Numbered from the stretch's first letter, positions 41,631 through 51,433 are shown. The stretch: DNA of 64,000 nucleotides from Chryseobacterium gleum (GCA_945881885.1 CAMCVI010000009.1:1-64000), one strand, 5' to 3'. Notes: generated by a model from the sequence alone, not told the origin. Made by a program: numbers and translations.

Positions 41631-44600
41631 ATGAAAAAAAAATATTTACTATTTGTATTCGCTTCTTTTTTGAGTTTTGCTCAAAATACTAAAGATTTTT
41701 CAATTGTTTGGAATACAAATACGTCATTTATTGTAGGAGATACAAAATATAATATTCCCCAATTTCAGTCTGAAAATTTTGAATTTCAGGTTGCGAAAAA
41801 TACAATTTCTTATGTTAATAGCTTAAAAGTTACAGGCTTAATTTCTGAAAGCACTGTTGCTATTAATAATATTATTTATGAAACAATTGATGTTTCTTTA
41901 TTAGGTGATTTAGGGGTGTCAAATATATCCTCTAAAATTGATTTTAAATCGTTTTCATCTTACGCCAGAGATGAAGCATTTCTTTCGTTCCAGTTTAATC
42001 CAATAATTAAAGACAATTCGGGTTACAAAAGAGTAAAATCATTTACGCTAAATTATTCGGTTTCTAATGCTAACAGCACTTTTCAAAGCATTAATTCTAT
42101 TCAAAATTCAGTTTTGGCAACTGGGTCTTGGCACAGATTTTATGTTGAAAAATCTGGGGTTTACTTAGTTAGTAAAAGTTTTCTTCAAAGTATTGGCGTG
42201 AATGTTGCAGTTGACCCAAGAAATATTAAAATTTATGGTAATGGTGGTAGGATGTTACCTTTACTAAACAGTACAGCATATCCTATTGATTTGGAAGAAA
42301 ATGCCATTCAATTTGTGGGCGAAGCAGATGGTGTTTTTAATGAAAATGATTACATTCTGTTTTATGCAGAAGGTATGGATACATGGAACGATGAGAGTCT
42401 AACGCACGTAAATCAGTTTGCAGATAGATCTTATTATTATGTAACTTCAAATGGTGCAGCAGGAAAAAGAATTCAAAATTATACAGAGCCTGCTGGAACA
42501 CCAACTTTAGTACTTTCCAATTATGATGGCTATCAATTTCATGAAGTTGATTTGTTTAACGCTGGAAAAATTGGCAGAAGATGGTTTGGTGAAAAATTTG
42601 ATTTAGATGACAATCAGACTTTTCAATTCGTATTACCTAATTATACTTCGGGTTCACCCGTAAATTTTTCAGCGAATTTTGCAGCTGTTTCTTTTGTTTC
42701 CACTTCATTTAAAGTGAAAGCAAATGCCGTCGATATCGGAACTGTTTCAATTAATTCTGCTTCAGGGTCTGCATTAGGTTATGAAAATATTTTAAATACC
42801 ACTTTTGTTCCTACTTCAAACGCTGTATCAATCGATTTATCATACATTAATAGTGGTGTGCCTTCTTCAAAAGGATATTTAGATTATATTATTTTAAAAT
42901 ATAACGCCGAACTAAAAGGTTTCGGCAAACAATTTTTGTTTTCTAATAATTTAGTAAAAACCAATATCGGAGTAGGACAATTTGTTGTTTCGAACGCCAC
43001 AACTTTAAGATCGGTTTGGGATGTTACAGATATATATAATGTTACAAAATTAGATAACACTCAAAATAATGTGTCTTTTAAATTGGCTTTAGGACAAGAT
43101 AAAAAGTTTGTTGCGGTTGATAATGTAGATTTTTATACTCCTTTGAGAGAAAATGAAACCAATGTGGCCAACCAAAATTTAAAAGGCACCATTTTTAAAA
43201 ATAATCAAGGTCTTTTCCAAGATATAGATTATTTAATAGTAACTCCATCGAGCTTGGTTGCTCAGGCAGAAACTTTGGCTAATTTCCATAGAAATAACTC
43301 AAATATGAATGTTAAAGTAGTACCGCTACCTTTAATATATACTGAATTTGGAGGTGGAAAACAAGATGTCGCGGCTATTAGAAATTTTGTAAAATATGTT
43401 TATGATAATGCTTCAAATACAACCAGTAAAGTTAAATATTTAAATTTATTTGGAGATGCATCGTATGATTTTAAAAACAGAATTAAAAACAACACAAATA
43501 TCGTACCTATTTTTCATGGTTTTGATGTTTCTAATTCCTTAAGTCCAAATAACAGTTCAAATTTTTCTTTATTTTCTTCTTTCATGTCGGATGATTTTTT
43601 TGCGCTTATGGATAGCAACGAAGGGAATATGATAGCTTCTGCAGATTTAATGGATTTAGCTGTAGGCAGAATGCTAGTTTCTTCAAACACACAAGCTTCA
43701 GAGATGGTAAACAAAGTACTTGAATATCATGATGAAAAATCTTACAAAAGATGGAGAAATAACTTAGTGTATTATTCAGACGATCCCGATCCTTTTTTAT
43801 CTGGAGATTATTTATTACAAAAAGATTTAAATGAATTAGCGGATGAAGTTTCAGTCGCCAACCCATTTTTTAATTCAAACAAAATTTTTACTGACGCTTA
43901 TGTACAAGAAGTTAGCGCCGGTGGGCCAAGATATCCACAAGCAAAAAAAGCATTTATTGACGCAATTGAATTAGGCGCGTTAGTTTTAAATTATTACGGA
44001 CATGGAAATGAAGAGAGTTTTGCAATTGAACGAATTTTTGAAAAAGCAGATGCACAAACACTTAATAATAGGTATAAATATCCTTTATTTATTACAATTA
44101 CTTGTGAGTTTACCCGTTTTGATGATCCAAATCGTCCAACAGGTGGCGAATACATGTATTGGAACAAAACAGGTGGCGCCATTGCATTATTAGCAACAAC
44201 CAGACAAATTAGTCAGTCACTCGGAATTGATTTAAATGAAGCGATTTATGATAATTTATTTACGATGGAAAACAATTCCTATATTTCTATTGCAGAATCT
44301 CTTCGTAGGGCCAAAATTAGTTTGGGCGGTTCAAATAAACGAGTCGTTTTTTATATAGGCGATCCCGCCTTAAAATTAGCCATTCCAAAACCAAAAATAG
44401 TTTTAACAAAAATAAATGGTGAAAATATAAATACGACAACGCTTTCTTTACAAGCCTTATCTTTAGGAACTTTATCAGGAGAAGTTATAGATGAAAACAA
44501 TACTTTAATAACCAATTATAATGGAGATTTAGCAGTACAAGTGTATGATAAAAATTTAAATAGATTGACACTTGATAATGACAATGTTTCATTGCCACCC

Positions 44601-45494
44601 ATTAATCAACCTAAGCTAAATTTTGTAAGCTTAGGAGAAGTAATCTACAGAGGAAATGCTTCTGTTGTAAACGGAAAATTTGAGTTTAGTTTCATCGTGC
44701 CACAAGATATTCAAATTCCTATTGGAAATGCTAGAGTAAGTTTTTATTCCAAAAGTAACTCACCAATTTTGCAAAATCAAACAGGATACAACACGCAAAT
44801 AAAAGTAGGAGGTGTAAATACTTCAGCTCCTTCAGATACTACGCCGCCAAAATTAAAATTATACATGAACGATACCAATTTTGTCAGTGGTGGCATTACA
44901 AATGAATCACCAATTTTTCTTGCGTTTTTAGAAGATGAAAACGGAATTAATACTGCAAGCGGAATTGGACACGATATTGTAGCTATTTTGGACAATGATG
45001 AAAACAATCCATTTAATTTAAATGACTATTACGAAACAGAAACGGATAACTACAAAAAAGGTAAAGTTACTTATCCGTTCAGAGATTTAGCACCTGGTTT
45101 GCATACTATTTTGTTTAAAGCATGGGATGTTTATAATAATTTAATTACTGCTGAAATTCAGTTTGTGGTTATTGGCGACGGTGATTTGCAATTAGAACGC
45201 GTTTTAAATTATCCAAATCCATTTGTTAGTTATACCGAATTTTGGTTTAATCACAACAGGCCATTTGAACCTTTAGAAGTTCAAGTTCAGATTTTAACAA
45301 TAACAGGTAAATTGGTAAAAACCATAAACCAAACTGTTGTAAATGAGGGTTTTACTTCCAGAGATATTAAATGGGATGGAAAAGATGATTTTGGAGATAA
45401 AATAGGAAAAGGAGTTTATGTATACAAAGTAACTGTAAAGTCAGCAATTACAGGTAAAAAATCCGAAAAAATTGAAAAACTTGTAATCCTATAA
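41631..45494 (+). CDS. porU: Type IX secretion system sortase PorU
   Basis: Surface C25 (gingipain-type) protease-sortase that removes the C-terminal signal of T9SS cargo and attaches cargo to the cell surface. Signal peptide KKKYLLFVFASFLSFAQ. The catalytic pair is H791 in LNYYGHGNEESF and C825 in FITITCEFTRFDDP, 34 residues apart as in gingipains. The C-terminus (YPNPFVSYTEFWFNHNRP... GKGVYVYKV) is a FlgD-like/type A-type sorting domain. Three in-frame ATGs lie close (41622, 41625, 41631); I use the last because it gives the best signal peptide. Length ~1287. It forms a conserved cluster with gldJ and porV. Confidence 0.94.
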   Translation: MKKKYLLFVFASFLSFAQNTKDFSIVWNTNTSFIVGDTKYNIPQFQSENFEFQVAKNTISYVNSLKVTGLISESTVAINNIIYETIDVSLLGDLGVSNISSKIDFKSFSSYARDEAFLSFQFNPIIKDNSGYKRVKSFTLNYSVSNANSTFQSINSIQNSVLATGSWHRFYVEKSGVYLVSKSFLQSIGVNVAVDPRNIKIYGNGGRMLPLLNSTAYPIDLEENAIQFVGEADGVFNENDYILFYAEGMDTWNDESLTHVNQFADRSYYYVTSNGAAGKRIQNYTEPAGTPTLVLSNYDGYQFHEVDLFNAGKIGRRWFGEKFDLDDNQTFQFVLPNYTSGSPVNFSANFAAVSFVSTSFKVKANAVDIGTVSINSASGSALGYENILNTTFVPTSNAVSIDLSYINSGVPSSKGYLDYIILKYNAELKGFGKQFLFSNNLVKTNIGVGQFVVSNATTLRSVWDVTDIYNVTKLDNTQNNVSFKLALGQDKKFVAVDNVDFYTPLRENETNVANQNLKGTIFKNNQGLFQDIDYLIVTPSSLVAQAETLANFHRNNSNMNVKVVPLPLIYTEFGGGKQDVAAIRNFVKYVYDNASNTTSKVKYLNLFGDASYDFKNRIKNNTNIVPIFHGFDVSNSLSPNNSSNFSLFSSFMSDDFFALMDSNEGNMIASADLMDLAVGRMLVSSNTQASEMVNKVLEYHDEKSYKRWRNNLVYYSDDPDPFLSGDYLLQKDLNELADEVSVANPFFNSNKIFTDAYVQEVSAGGPRYPQAKKAFIDAIELGALVLNYYGHGNEESFAIERIFEKADAQTLNNRYKYPLFITITCEFTRFDDPNRPTGGEYMYWNKTGGAIALLATTRQISQSLGIDLNEAIYDNLFTMENNSYISIAESLRRAKISLGGSNKRVVFYIGDPALKLAIPKPKIVLTKINGENINTTTLSLQALSLGTLSGEVIDENNTLITNYNGDLAVQVYDKNLNRLTLDNDNVSLPPINQPKLNFVSLGEVIYRGNASVVNGKFEFSFIVPQDIQIPIGNARVSFYSKSNSPILQNQTGYNTQIKVGGVNTSAPSDTTPPKLKLYMNDTNFVSGGITNESPIFLAFLEDENGINTASGIGHDIVAILDNDENNPFNLNDYYETETDNYKKGKVTYPFRDLAPGLHTILFKAWDVYNNLITAEIQFVVIGDGDLQLERVLNYPNPFVSYTEFWFNHNRPFEPLEVQVQILTITGKLVKTINQTVVNEGFTSRDIKWDGKDDFGDKIGKGVYVYKVTVKSAITGKKSEKIEKLVIL

Positions 45495-45510
45495 AAAAAA
45501 TGTATATTTG
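45481..45510 (+). promoter_or_regulatory. Promoter for porV
   Basis: TTG, 19 bases, TATATTTG. The -33 element lies in the last codons of porU, so porV can be transcribed alone as well as from porU. Confidence 0.6.
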
Positions 45511-45585
45511 TCAATTCACTATTAAAATAAGCATATTGAAATAAAACTACATCTGAAATAAATAAATACTAATTAAATCAAACAG

Positions 45586-46758
45586 ATGAAAAATCTAATT
45601 AAACTTTTAACAATTTTAGTAGTTACGCAATATACCTTCGGGCAAGAAAGAGTAATTACTACCGGAGTTCCTTTTTTATTAATTGCTGCTGATGCACGTT
45701 CTGCAGGTTTGGTCGACATGGGCGTAGCTACTTCTGCCGATGCCTATTCGCAACAATATAACCCATCAAAATATGCGTTTTCAAAGCAAAAGCAAGGATT
45801 TTCAATGAGTTACACACCTTATTTAACTAGTATTGCAAATGATATTTCGTTGGGGCAAATAACGTATTTTAATCGATTCAATGATCGTATGGCTTTTTCT
45901 GGAAGTTTGCGTTATTTTGGTTTTGGAGATATCGAATTAAGAGAAACTGGTGATCCCAATGAAGTTCCTGTAATTACAAGTCCAAATGAGTTTGCGCTAG
46001 ACGGTTCGTATTCGTTAAAACTTAGCCCTGAATTTGCGATGGGAGTTTCTGGTCGTTATATTCGTTCCAACCTAAAAATTGCCAACGCCACAACTGATGC
46101 TAGACCAGCTACTACTTTTGCGGTGGATGTTTCAGGTATTTATCAATCTGAAGAAGTTGCGTATGATAATTTCAACGGAAAATGGAGAGCAGGTTTTAAT
46201 TTTCAAAATTTAGGACCAAAATTATCGTATGACAATGATTTGTTAAATGAAAATTTTATCCCAGCGAATTTGAGATTGGGAGGAAGTTTTGACTTTATTT
46301 TAGATGATTATAACAAAGTAAGTTTAATAGGTGAAACTACAAAATTATTAGTGCCAACTCCTCAAGCGGTTACAGATTTAAATAATGATGGCGTTATTGA
46401 TGCCACTGATAAATCAATTAACAATCAAAATTATAGACAAATAAGTTGGACAAGCGGAATTTTTCAATCTTTCGGCGATGCGCCTAACGGTTTTTCAGAA
46501 GAGTTACAAGAGTTTACTTGGGCGTTAGGCGCTGAATATTGGTACCAAGATTCTTTTGCTTTAAGAACGGGTTACTTTAACGAAAGTGTAGAAAAAGGTG
46601 CCAGAAAATACTTAACATTAGGAGCTGGTTTTAAATATAATATCGTGAAAATAGATATTTCCTATTTGTTCTCAGCATCAAAAGTTAGAAACCCGCTTGA
46701 GAATACTTTAAGATTTTCTTTATCATTTAATTTTGGAGACGAATACGATGATAACTAA
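45586..46758 (+). CDS. porV: Type IX secretion system outer-membrane protein PorV (LptO)
   Basis: Outer-membrane beta-barrel shuttle that takes T9SS cargo from the translocon to the PorU attachment complex. Signal peptide MKNLIKLLTILVVTQYTFGQ; then GVPFLLIAADARSAGLVDMGVATSADAYSQQYNPSKYAF, the family hallmark. Many alternating strands follow, e.g. FAMGVSGRYIRSNL and FALRTGYFNES. A terminal LRFSLSFNFG resembles an outer-membrane barrel end. 390 residues. A strong terminator follows it. Confidence 0.94.
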   Translation: MKNLIKLLTILVVTQYTFGQERVITTGVPFLLIAADARSAGLVDMGVATSADAYSQQYNPSKYAFSKQKQGFSMSYTPYLTSIANDISLGQITYFNRFNDRMAFSGSLRYFGFGDIELRETGDPNEVPVITSPNEFALDGSYSLKLSPEFAMGVSGRYIRSNLKIANATTDARPATTFAVDVSGIYQSEEVAYDNFNGKWRAGFNFQNLGPKLSYDNDLLNENFIPANLRLGGSFDFILDDYNKVSLIGETTKLLVPTPQAVTDLNNDGVIDATDKSINNQNYRQISWTSGIFQSFGDAPNGFSEELQEFTWALGAEYWYQDSFALRTGYFNESVEKGARKYLTLGAGFKYNIVKIDISYLFSASKVRNPLENTLRFSLSFNFGDEYDDN

Positions 46759-46778
46759 TAAAATATATAATTAATTTT

Positions 46779-46816
46779 AATCCAAATTCAATCTTTTTTG
46801 AATTTGGATTTTTTTT
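46779..46816 (+). terminator. Terminator of porV
   Basis: AATCCAAATTCAA/TTGAATTTGGATT, a perfect 13-bp stem, then eight T residues. Confidence 0.88.
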
Positions 46817-46850
46817 CCAAAAAAAGTAAATTTTTTTAAAAAAGTCATTT

Positions 46851-47333
46851 ATGCAAGAAATACGAATAGAAACTAAAATAACTGTTTTTGAGTCATTTGA
46901 TGAATTATCAGATTTGGAAAAAGAATACATGAATAAAGCCATAGAAATTAGAAAAAAAGCCTATGCGCCCTATTCGAAATTTTTAGTAGGTGCAGCTATT
47001 GTATTAGATAATGGTATAGTTTTACAAGGTTCGAACCAAGAAAACGCAGCCTATCCTTCAGGTTTGTGCGCAGAACGAGTGGTGATTTTTTACGCAGGAG
47101 CCAATTATCCTGAAAATAAGATTGTAAAAATGTTTATTTCAGCCGCACCTTCAGATCGTGAAGCAACAACACCAATTCCACCTTGTGGTTCCTGTCGTCA
47201 ATCCATTTCTGAATATGAAGTGAAACAAGATTTGCCCATCGAAGTTTATTTTATGGGATCAAATGGACCAATTCATAAGTCTGATTCTATAAAAAATTTA
47301 TTACCTTTTATGTTTGATAAAACTATTCTATAA
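46851..47333 (+). CDS. cdd: Cytidine deaminase
   Basis: Zinc enzyme converting cytidine and deoxycytidine to uridine in pyrimidine salvage. The active site is visible as PSGLCAERVVIFYA (Cys and catalytic Glu) and PIPPCGSCRQSISE (two zinc cysteines). AYAPYSKFLVGAAIVLDNG opens the domain. Length 160 is slightly above the usual ~130 because of an N-terminal extension. The gene follows porV in F. johnsoniae also, as I recall, and has no functional link to secretion. Confidence 0.93.
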   Translation: MQEIRIETKITVFESFDELSDLEKEYMNKAIEIRKKAYAPYSKFLVGAAIVLDNGIVLQGSNQENAAYPSGLCAERVVIFYAGANYPENKIVKMFISAAPSDREATTPIPPCGSCRQSISEYEVKQDLPIEVYFMGSNGPIHKSDSIKNLLPFMFDKTIL

Positions 47334-47417
47334 CGTTTTCGCTAATAAAAATTAAAATAAATTGATTATTTTTTTAATTTAAACAGTAATAAATTTTTAG
47401 AATAAAATACGTTGTAG

Positions 47418-47425
47418 TATTTTTG
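47418..47425 (+). promoter_or_regulatory. -7 box upstream of pdhA
   Basis: TATTTTTG, 29 bases before the ATG at 47455. It overlaps the GTG start given in the ORF track, so that start is unlikely. Confidence 0.5.
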
Positions 47426-47454
47426 TGGTTCGTAAAAAAAATAAAAAACAATAT

Positions 47455-48456
47455 ATGAAACCAATTACAAAAGAAGTATATCTAAAATGGTATGAAGACA
47501 TGCAGTTTTGGAGAAAGTTTGAAGACAAATTAGCTGCTTTATATATACAACAAAAAGTAAGAGGATTTCTTCATTTATATAATGGACAAGAAGCCGTTTT
47601 AGCAGGTGCATTGCACGCTATGGAGTTAGGTGGAAAAGATAAAATGATTACCGCTTATAGAAATCACGTGCAGCCAATTGGTATGGGCGTAGATCCAAGA
47701 AAAGTAATGGCAGAATTATTAGGTAAAGTCACCGGAACTTCAAAAGGTATGGGTGGTTCGATGCACATTTTCTCAAAAGAACATGGCTTTTATGGAGGAC
47801 ATGGAATTGTAGGTGCTCAAATTCCTGTTGGTGCAGGTATGGCTTTTGCTGATAAATACTTTGAAACAGGTGGCGTTACATTAACCTATTTTGGAGATGG
47901 AGCAGCACGTCAAGGATCTTTACATGAAGCATTTAATATGGCTATGTTGTGGAAATTACCAGTTGTTTTTATTTGTGAAAATAATGGATATGCCATGGGA
48001 ACTTCTGTAGAAAGAACGGCGAATCATACAGATATTTGGAAGTTAGGTTTAGGATACGAAATGCCTTGCGGACCAGTTGATGCTATGAATCCTGTTAAAG
48101 TAGCTGAAGCTATGCATGAAGCCATGGAACGCGCTAGAAGAGGTGATGGACCAACTTTCCTAGAAATGAAAACTTACCGGTACAGAGGTCACTCTATGTC
48201 AGATGCGCAACATTATAGAACGAAAGACGAAGTAGAAGAGTACAGAAAAATTGATCCAATTACTCAGGTTTTAGATATTATAAAAGAGAAAAAGTACGCT
48301 ACTGAAGCAGAAATTGAAATTATAGATCAAAGAGTAAGCGATTTAGTAGCTGAATGTGAAAAATTTGCTGAAGAATCTCCTTTCCCAGAAGCACAACAAT
48401 TATATGATGTGGTTTACGAACAAGAAAATTATCCATTTATTCCCCACAGACTATAA
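47455..48456 (+). CDS. pdhA: Pyruvate dehydrogenase E1 component, alpha subunit
   Basis: Thiamine diphosphate-dependent decarboxylase subunit of the pyruvate dehydrogenase complex. The TPP fold motif is YFGDGAARQGSLHEAFNMAMLWKLPVVFICENNGYAMGTS. RGHSMSDAQHYRTKDEVEEY carries the phosphorylation-loop region of alpha-type E1. From the ATG at 47455 it has 333 residues. It is an alpha subunit, so a beta subunit must be encoded elsewhere. It precedes the E2 gene by three bases. Confidence 0.94.
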   Translation: MKPITKEVYLKWYEDMQFWRKFEDKLAALYIQQKVRGFLHLYNGQEAVLAGALHAMELGGKDKMITAYRNHVQPIGMGVDPRKVMAELLGKVTGTSKGMGGSMHIFSKEHGFYGGHGIVGAQIPVGAGMAFADKYFETGGVTLTYFGDGAARQGSLHEAFNMAMLWKLPVVFICENNGYAMGTSVERTANHTDIWKLGLGYEMPCGPVDAMNPVKVAEAMHEAMERARRGDGPTFLEMKTYRYRGHSMSDAQHYRTKDEVEEYRKIDPITQVLDIIKEKKYATEAEIEIIDQRVSDLVAECEKFAEESPFPEAQQLYDVVYEQENYPFIPHRL

Positions 48457-48459
48457 ATT

Positions 48460-50067
48460 ATGGCAACAGTAATTACAATGCCCCGTTTAAGTGATACCAT
48501 GACAGAAGGAGTGGTAGCTTCTTGGCTAAAAAAAGTGGGTGACACAATAAAAACAGGTGAAATTTTAGCCGAAATTGAAACTGATAAAGCTACAATGGAA
48601 TTTGAATCCTTTTATGACGGTGTTTTATTACACATAGGTATTCATGAAGGAGAATCAGCTCCAGTAGATTCTTTATTAGCTATTGTAGGAAAACAAGGTG
48701 AAGACATTTCGGCTTTGTTAACTTCAGGTGCTCCAGAAAAACAAGCTACTCCAATAGAAGAGGTTAAAACTGAAACTAAAACTGCTACATCAACATCAGA
48801 AATTCCTGCAGGTGTAAAAGTAGTAACTATGCCGCGTTTATCAGACACAATGACAACCGGTACTGTGGCAACTTGGTTGAAAAAAGTAGGAGATACGGTG
48901 AAAGAAGGAGATATTTTAGCAGAAATAGAAACAGACAAAGCTACAATGGAATTTGAATCTTTCAACGCAGGTACCTTATTATATATTGGTGTGGAAGAAG
49001 GAGGAACGGCTCCAGTAGATACTATTTTAGCCATTTTAGGGCCAGCTGGAACAGATGTTTCAGGAATTGCAGCTAACTATTCAGTGGGTGCAACTGTTTC
49101 AACGCCAAAAATTGAAGATGTTAAGCAAGATACAAACCCAACACCCAACATCCAACACCCAACACCTAATAGTAATGACCGAATTTTCGCATCGCCGTTA
49201 GCAAAGAAAATTGCTTCAGACAAAGGCATCAATATTTCTCAAGTAAAAGGGTCAGGTGAAAATGGAAGAATTACAAAATCAGATGTAGAAAACTTTACTC
49301 CATCATTTGGTAATACTCCGGTTCAAGCCGTAACAGATGCTACTAATGCAGTTTCAGCCGTGAAGCCTTTTGTTCCAGCAGGAGAAATGTTTCAAGAAGA
49401 AATTAAAAACTCGCAGATGCGTAAAACTATCGCGAGACGTTTATCAGAATCTAAATTTACAGCACCACATTATTATTTAACAATTGAGTTAGATATGGAT
49501 AATGCGATTGCTTCAAGAAATACAATTAATAGTTTGCCAGAAACAAAAGTATCATTTAACGATATGGTTATTAAGGCATCTGCTATGGCACTGAAAAAAC
49601 ACCCACAAGTCAATTCTCAATGGAGAGAAGATGCAATGGTAATCAATCATCATGTAAACATTGGAGTTGCCGTTGCCGTTGAAGACGGTTTAATGGTTCC
49701 AGTATTGAAATTTACAGATCAAATGAGTTTAACTCAAATTGGTGTGAGTGTAAAAGATTTAGCAGGAAAAGCAAAATCAAAGAAAATTCAACCAGCCGAA
49801 ATGGAGGGAAGTACTTTTACGATTTCCAACCTGGGAATGTTTGGCATCCAATCTTTTACTTCAATTATCAATCAACCCAACTCTGCTATTTTATCTGTTG
49901 GCGCTATTGTTGAAAAACCAGTAGTTAAAAACGGTCAAATTGTAGTGGGTAATACCATGACAGTAACATTAGCTTGTGATCATAGAACGGTAGATGGAGC
50001 CACAGGCGCTAAGTTTTTACAGACTTTTAAAGCGTTTATGGAAAATCCTGTAACTATGCTTGCATAA
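48460..50067 (+). CDS. pdhC: Pyruvate dehydrogenase E2, dihydrolipoamide acetyltransferase
   Basis: Core subunit that transfers the acetyl group to CoA. Two lipoyl domains (residues ~1-77 and ~119-197) each carry the lipoylated lysine in ETDKATMEFES (K43 and K160). A linker with an (N/T)PTPN motif leads to a peripheral-subunit binding domain (FASPLAKKIASDKGINISQVKGSGENGRITKSDVENF, ~243-280). The catalytic domain ends in DHRTVDGATGAKFL with the active-site histidine. Length 535 fits a two-lipoyl E2. The E1-beta gene is not adjacent, as in other Flavobacteriaceae. Confidence 0.95.
   Translation: MATVITMPRLSDTMTEGVVASWLKKVGDTIKTGEILAEIETDKATMEFESFYDGVLLHIGIHEGESAPVDSLLAIVGKQGEDISALLTSGAPEKQATPIEEVKTETKTATSTSEIPAGVKVVTMPRLSDTMTTGTVATWLKKVGDTVKEGDILAEIETDKATMEFESFNAGTLLYIGVEEGGTAPVDTILAILGPAGTDVSGIAANYSVGATVSTPKIEDVKQDTNPTPNIQHPTPNSNDRIFASPLAKKIASDKGINISQVKGSGENGRITKSDVENFTPSFGNTPVQAVTDATNAVSAVKPFVPAGEMFQEEIKNSQMRKTIARRLSESKFTAPHYYLTIELDMDNAIASRNTINSLPETKVSFNDMVIKASAMALKKHPQVNSQWREDAMVINHHVNIGVAVAVEDGLMVPVLKFTDQMSLTQIGVSVKDLAGKAKSKKIQPAEMEGSTFTISNLGMFGIQSFTSIINQPNSAILSVGAIVEKPVVKNGQIVVGNTMTVTLACDHRTVDGATGAKFLQTFKAFMENPVTMLA
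49133..49167 (+). repeat. AACACCCAACATCCAACACC-like repeat in the E2 linker
   Basis: Five imperfect copies of CCAACA/CCAACACC in frame, encoding TNPTPNIQHPTPNS between the second lipoyl domain and the binding domain. The base pattern resembles intergenic low-complexity repeats rather than normal coding sequence. Confidence 0.6.
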
Positions 50068-50086
50068 AATAATTTTATCATAATAG

Positions 50087-50119
50087 AATCCCGAAAATTA
50101 TTTTTCGGGATTTTTTTTT
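50087..50119 (+). terminator. Terminator of the pdhA-pdhC operon
   Basis: AATCCCGAAAA/TTTTCGGGATT, 11-bp stem with a 4-nt loop, then a long T-run. Confidence 0.88.
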
Positions 50120-50144
50120 ATATTTACATCAAACTAATACTATT

Positions 50145-50822
50145 TTGAAAAATATAATAATTACAGGAACTTCTCGCGGCATTGGTTATGAAATGGCTTT
50201 GCAGTTTGCTAATGCGGGTTATCAAGTATTGGCAATTTCACGCAAAACGCCACAAATTTTAATTGAGCACGAAAACATTACGTGTTTAGCAATCGATATT
50301 TCAGATGAAAATCAGTTGCAACAAGTTAGTGATTTTGTGTCAAAAACTTGGCAAAAAGTGGATATTCTAATTCATAACGCAGGAAGTTTGTTACATAAAA
50401 ATTTTACAGAAATTACTACCCAAGAATTTCAAAATATTTATAAAGTAAATGTTTTCGCAGTTGCAGAGCTAACCAAAATTTGCATCCCATTTATGGAAAA
50501 AGGAAGCCACGTTGTAACTATAAGTTCCATGGGTGGCATTCAAGGAAGTGTCAAATTCGCTGGACTTTCAGCTTACAGCTCAAGTAAAGGAGCCGTAATA
50601 ACGCTATCAGAATTATTAGCTGAGGAATATAAAGAAAGTGAAATTGCGTTCAATGTTTTGGCATTAGGTGCCGTGAATACAGAAATGTTACAAGAGGCTT
50701 TTCCAGGATATGAAGCGCCACTTTCAGCTAAAGAAATGGCAGATTATATATTTAATTTCGCCTTAACTGGAAATAAATATTATAATGGGAAAGTTTTGCA
50801 GGTAAGTGCTTCAACACCTTAA
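50145..50822 (+). CDS. Short-chain dehydrogenase/reductase (SDR) family oxidoreductase
   Basis: Rossmann-fold NAD(P)-dependent reductase. TGTSRGIG (8-15) is the cofactor loop, NAG follows, and the catalytic Ser-Tyr-Lys triad is seen as ISSMGG and YSSSKG. Length 225 is at the short end. The start is TTG (MKNIIITGTSRGIG); no ATG fits upstream or downstream without losing the first strand, so TTG looks genuine. Substrate unknown. The next gene is 11 bases away and also starts with TTG. Confidence 0.88.
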   Translation: MKNIIITGTSRGIGYEMALQFANAGYQVLAISRKTPQILIEHENITCLAIDISDENQLQQVSDFVSKTWQKVDILIHNAGSLLHKNFTEITTQEFQNIYKVNVFAVAELTKICIPFMEKGSHVVTISSMGGIQGSVKFAGLSAYSSSKGAVITLSELLAEEYKESEIAFNVLALGAVNTEMLQEAFPGYEAPLSAKEMADYIFNFALTGNKYYNGKVLQVSASTP

Positions 50823-50833
50823 ATAGTTATAAT

Positions 50834-51433
50834 TTGGACATTCTTTCTAAATATTTACCTGAGCACGCCGTGGAACCAGTTTTTGAATTGATTAAGCAAA
50901 ATCATGTGCACTTGAAAATTGTAAACGAACGAAATACCCGCCATGGCGATTATCGAAGACATCCTGATGGTTTTCATCAAATTACTGTCAATGCCAATTT
51001 GAATAAGTACCGATTTTTAATGACTTTAATTCATGAAATCGCTCATTTGGTTGCTTTTGAAAAATATGGTAGAAACATTTTACCTCATGGAACAGAATGG
51101 AAAATTACTTTTCAGCATTTAATGATTCCTTTTATTCGTCCAGAAATATTTCCGCATCAAATTTTGCCTTTGATGGCAAGACATTTTAGAAATCCAAAAG
51201 CAAGTTCTGACACAGATGCTACCTTGTCTTTGGCTTTAAAACAATTTGATGAAAGAAATACAGAACACAATTATATTTTTGAAATTCCAAATGGAAGTAC
51301 ATTTAGAATTAAAAACGGAAAAGTTTTTAAAAAAATAGCTTTGCGTGTTAAACGATATGAATGTTTAGAATTGAGTTCAGGAAGATTGTTCTTATTTCAA
51401 CCAAATGCAGAAGTTGAAGTGATTTCAAATTAA
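50834..51433 (+). CDS. SprT-like zinc metallopeptidase domain protein
   Basis: SprT/Spartan-type minigluzincin fold. The zinc motif is HEIAHLVAFEKYG (H67, E68, H71), with a third ligand likely H85 in LPHGTEWKITFQHLM. The N-terminal FELIKQNHVHLKIVNERNTRHGDYRRHPDG and C-terminal basic half (KKIALRVKRYECLELSSGRLFLF) match Bacteroidota SprT-like proteins of ~200 residues. Eukaryotic Spartan cuts DNA-protein crosslinks; the bacterial role is unproven. It starts with TTG, 11 bases after the SDR stop. Confidence 0.85.
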   Translation: MDILSKYLPEHAVEPVFELIKQNHVHLKIVNERNTRHGDYRRHPDGFHQITVNANLNKYRFLMTLIHEIAHLVAFEKYGRNILPHGTEWKITFQHLMIPFIRPEIFPHQILPLMARHFRNPKASSDTDATLSLALKQFDERNTEHNYIFEIPNGSTFRIKNGKVFKKIALRVKRYECLELSSGRLFLFQPNAEVEVISN

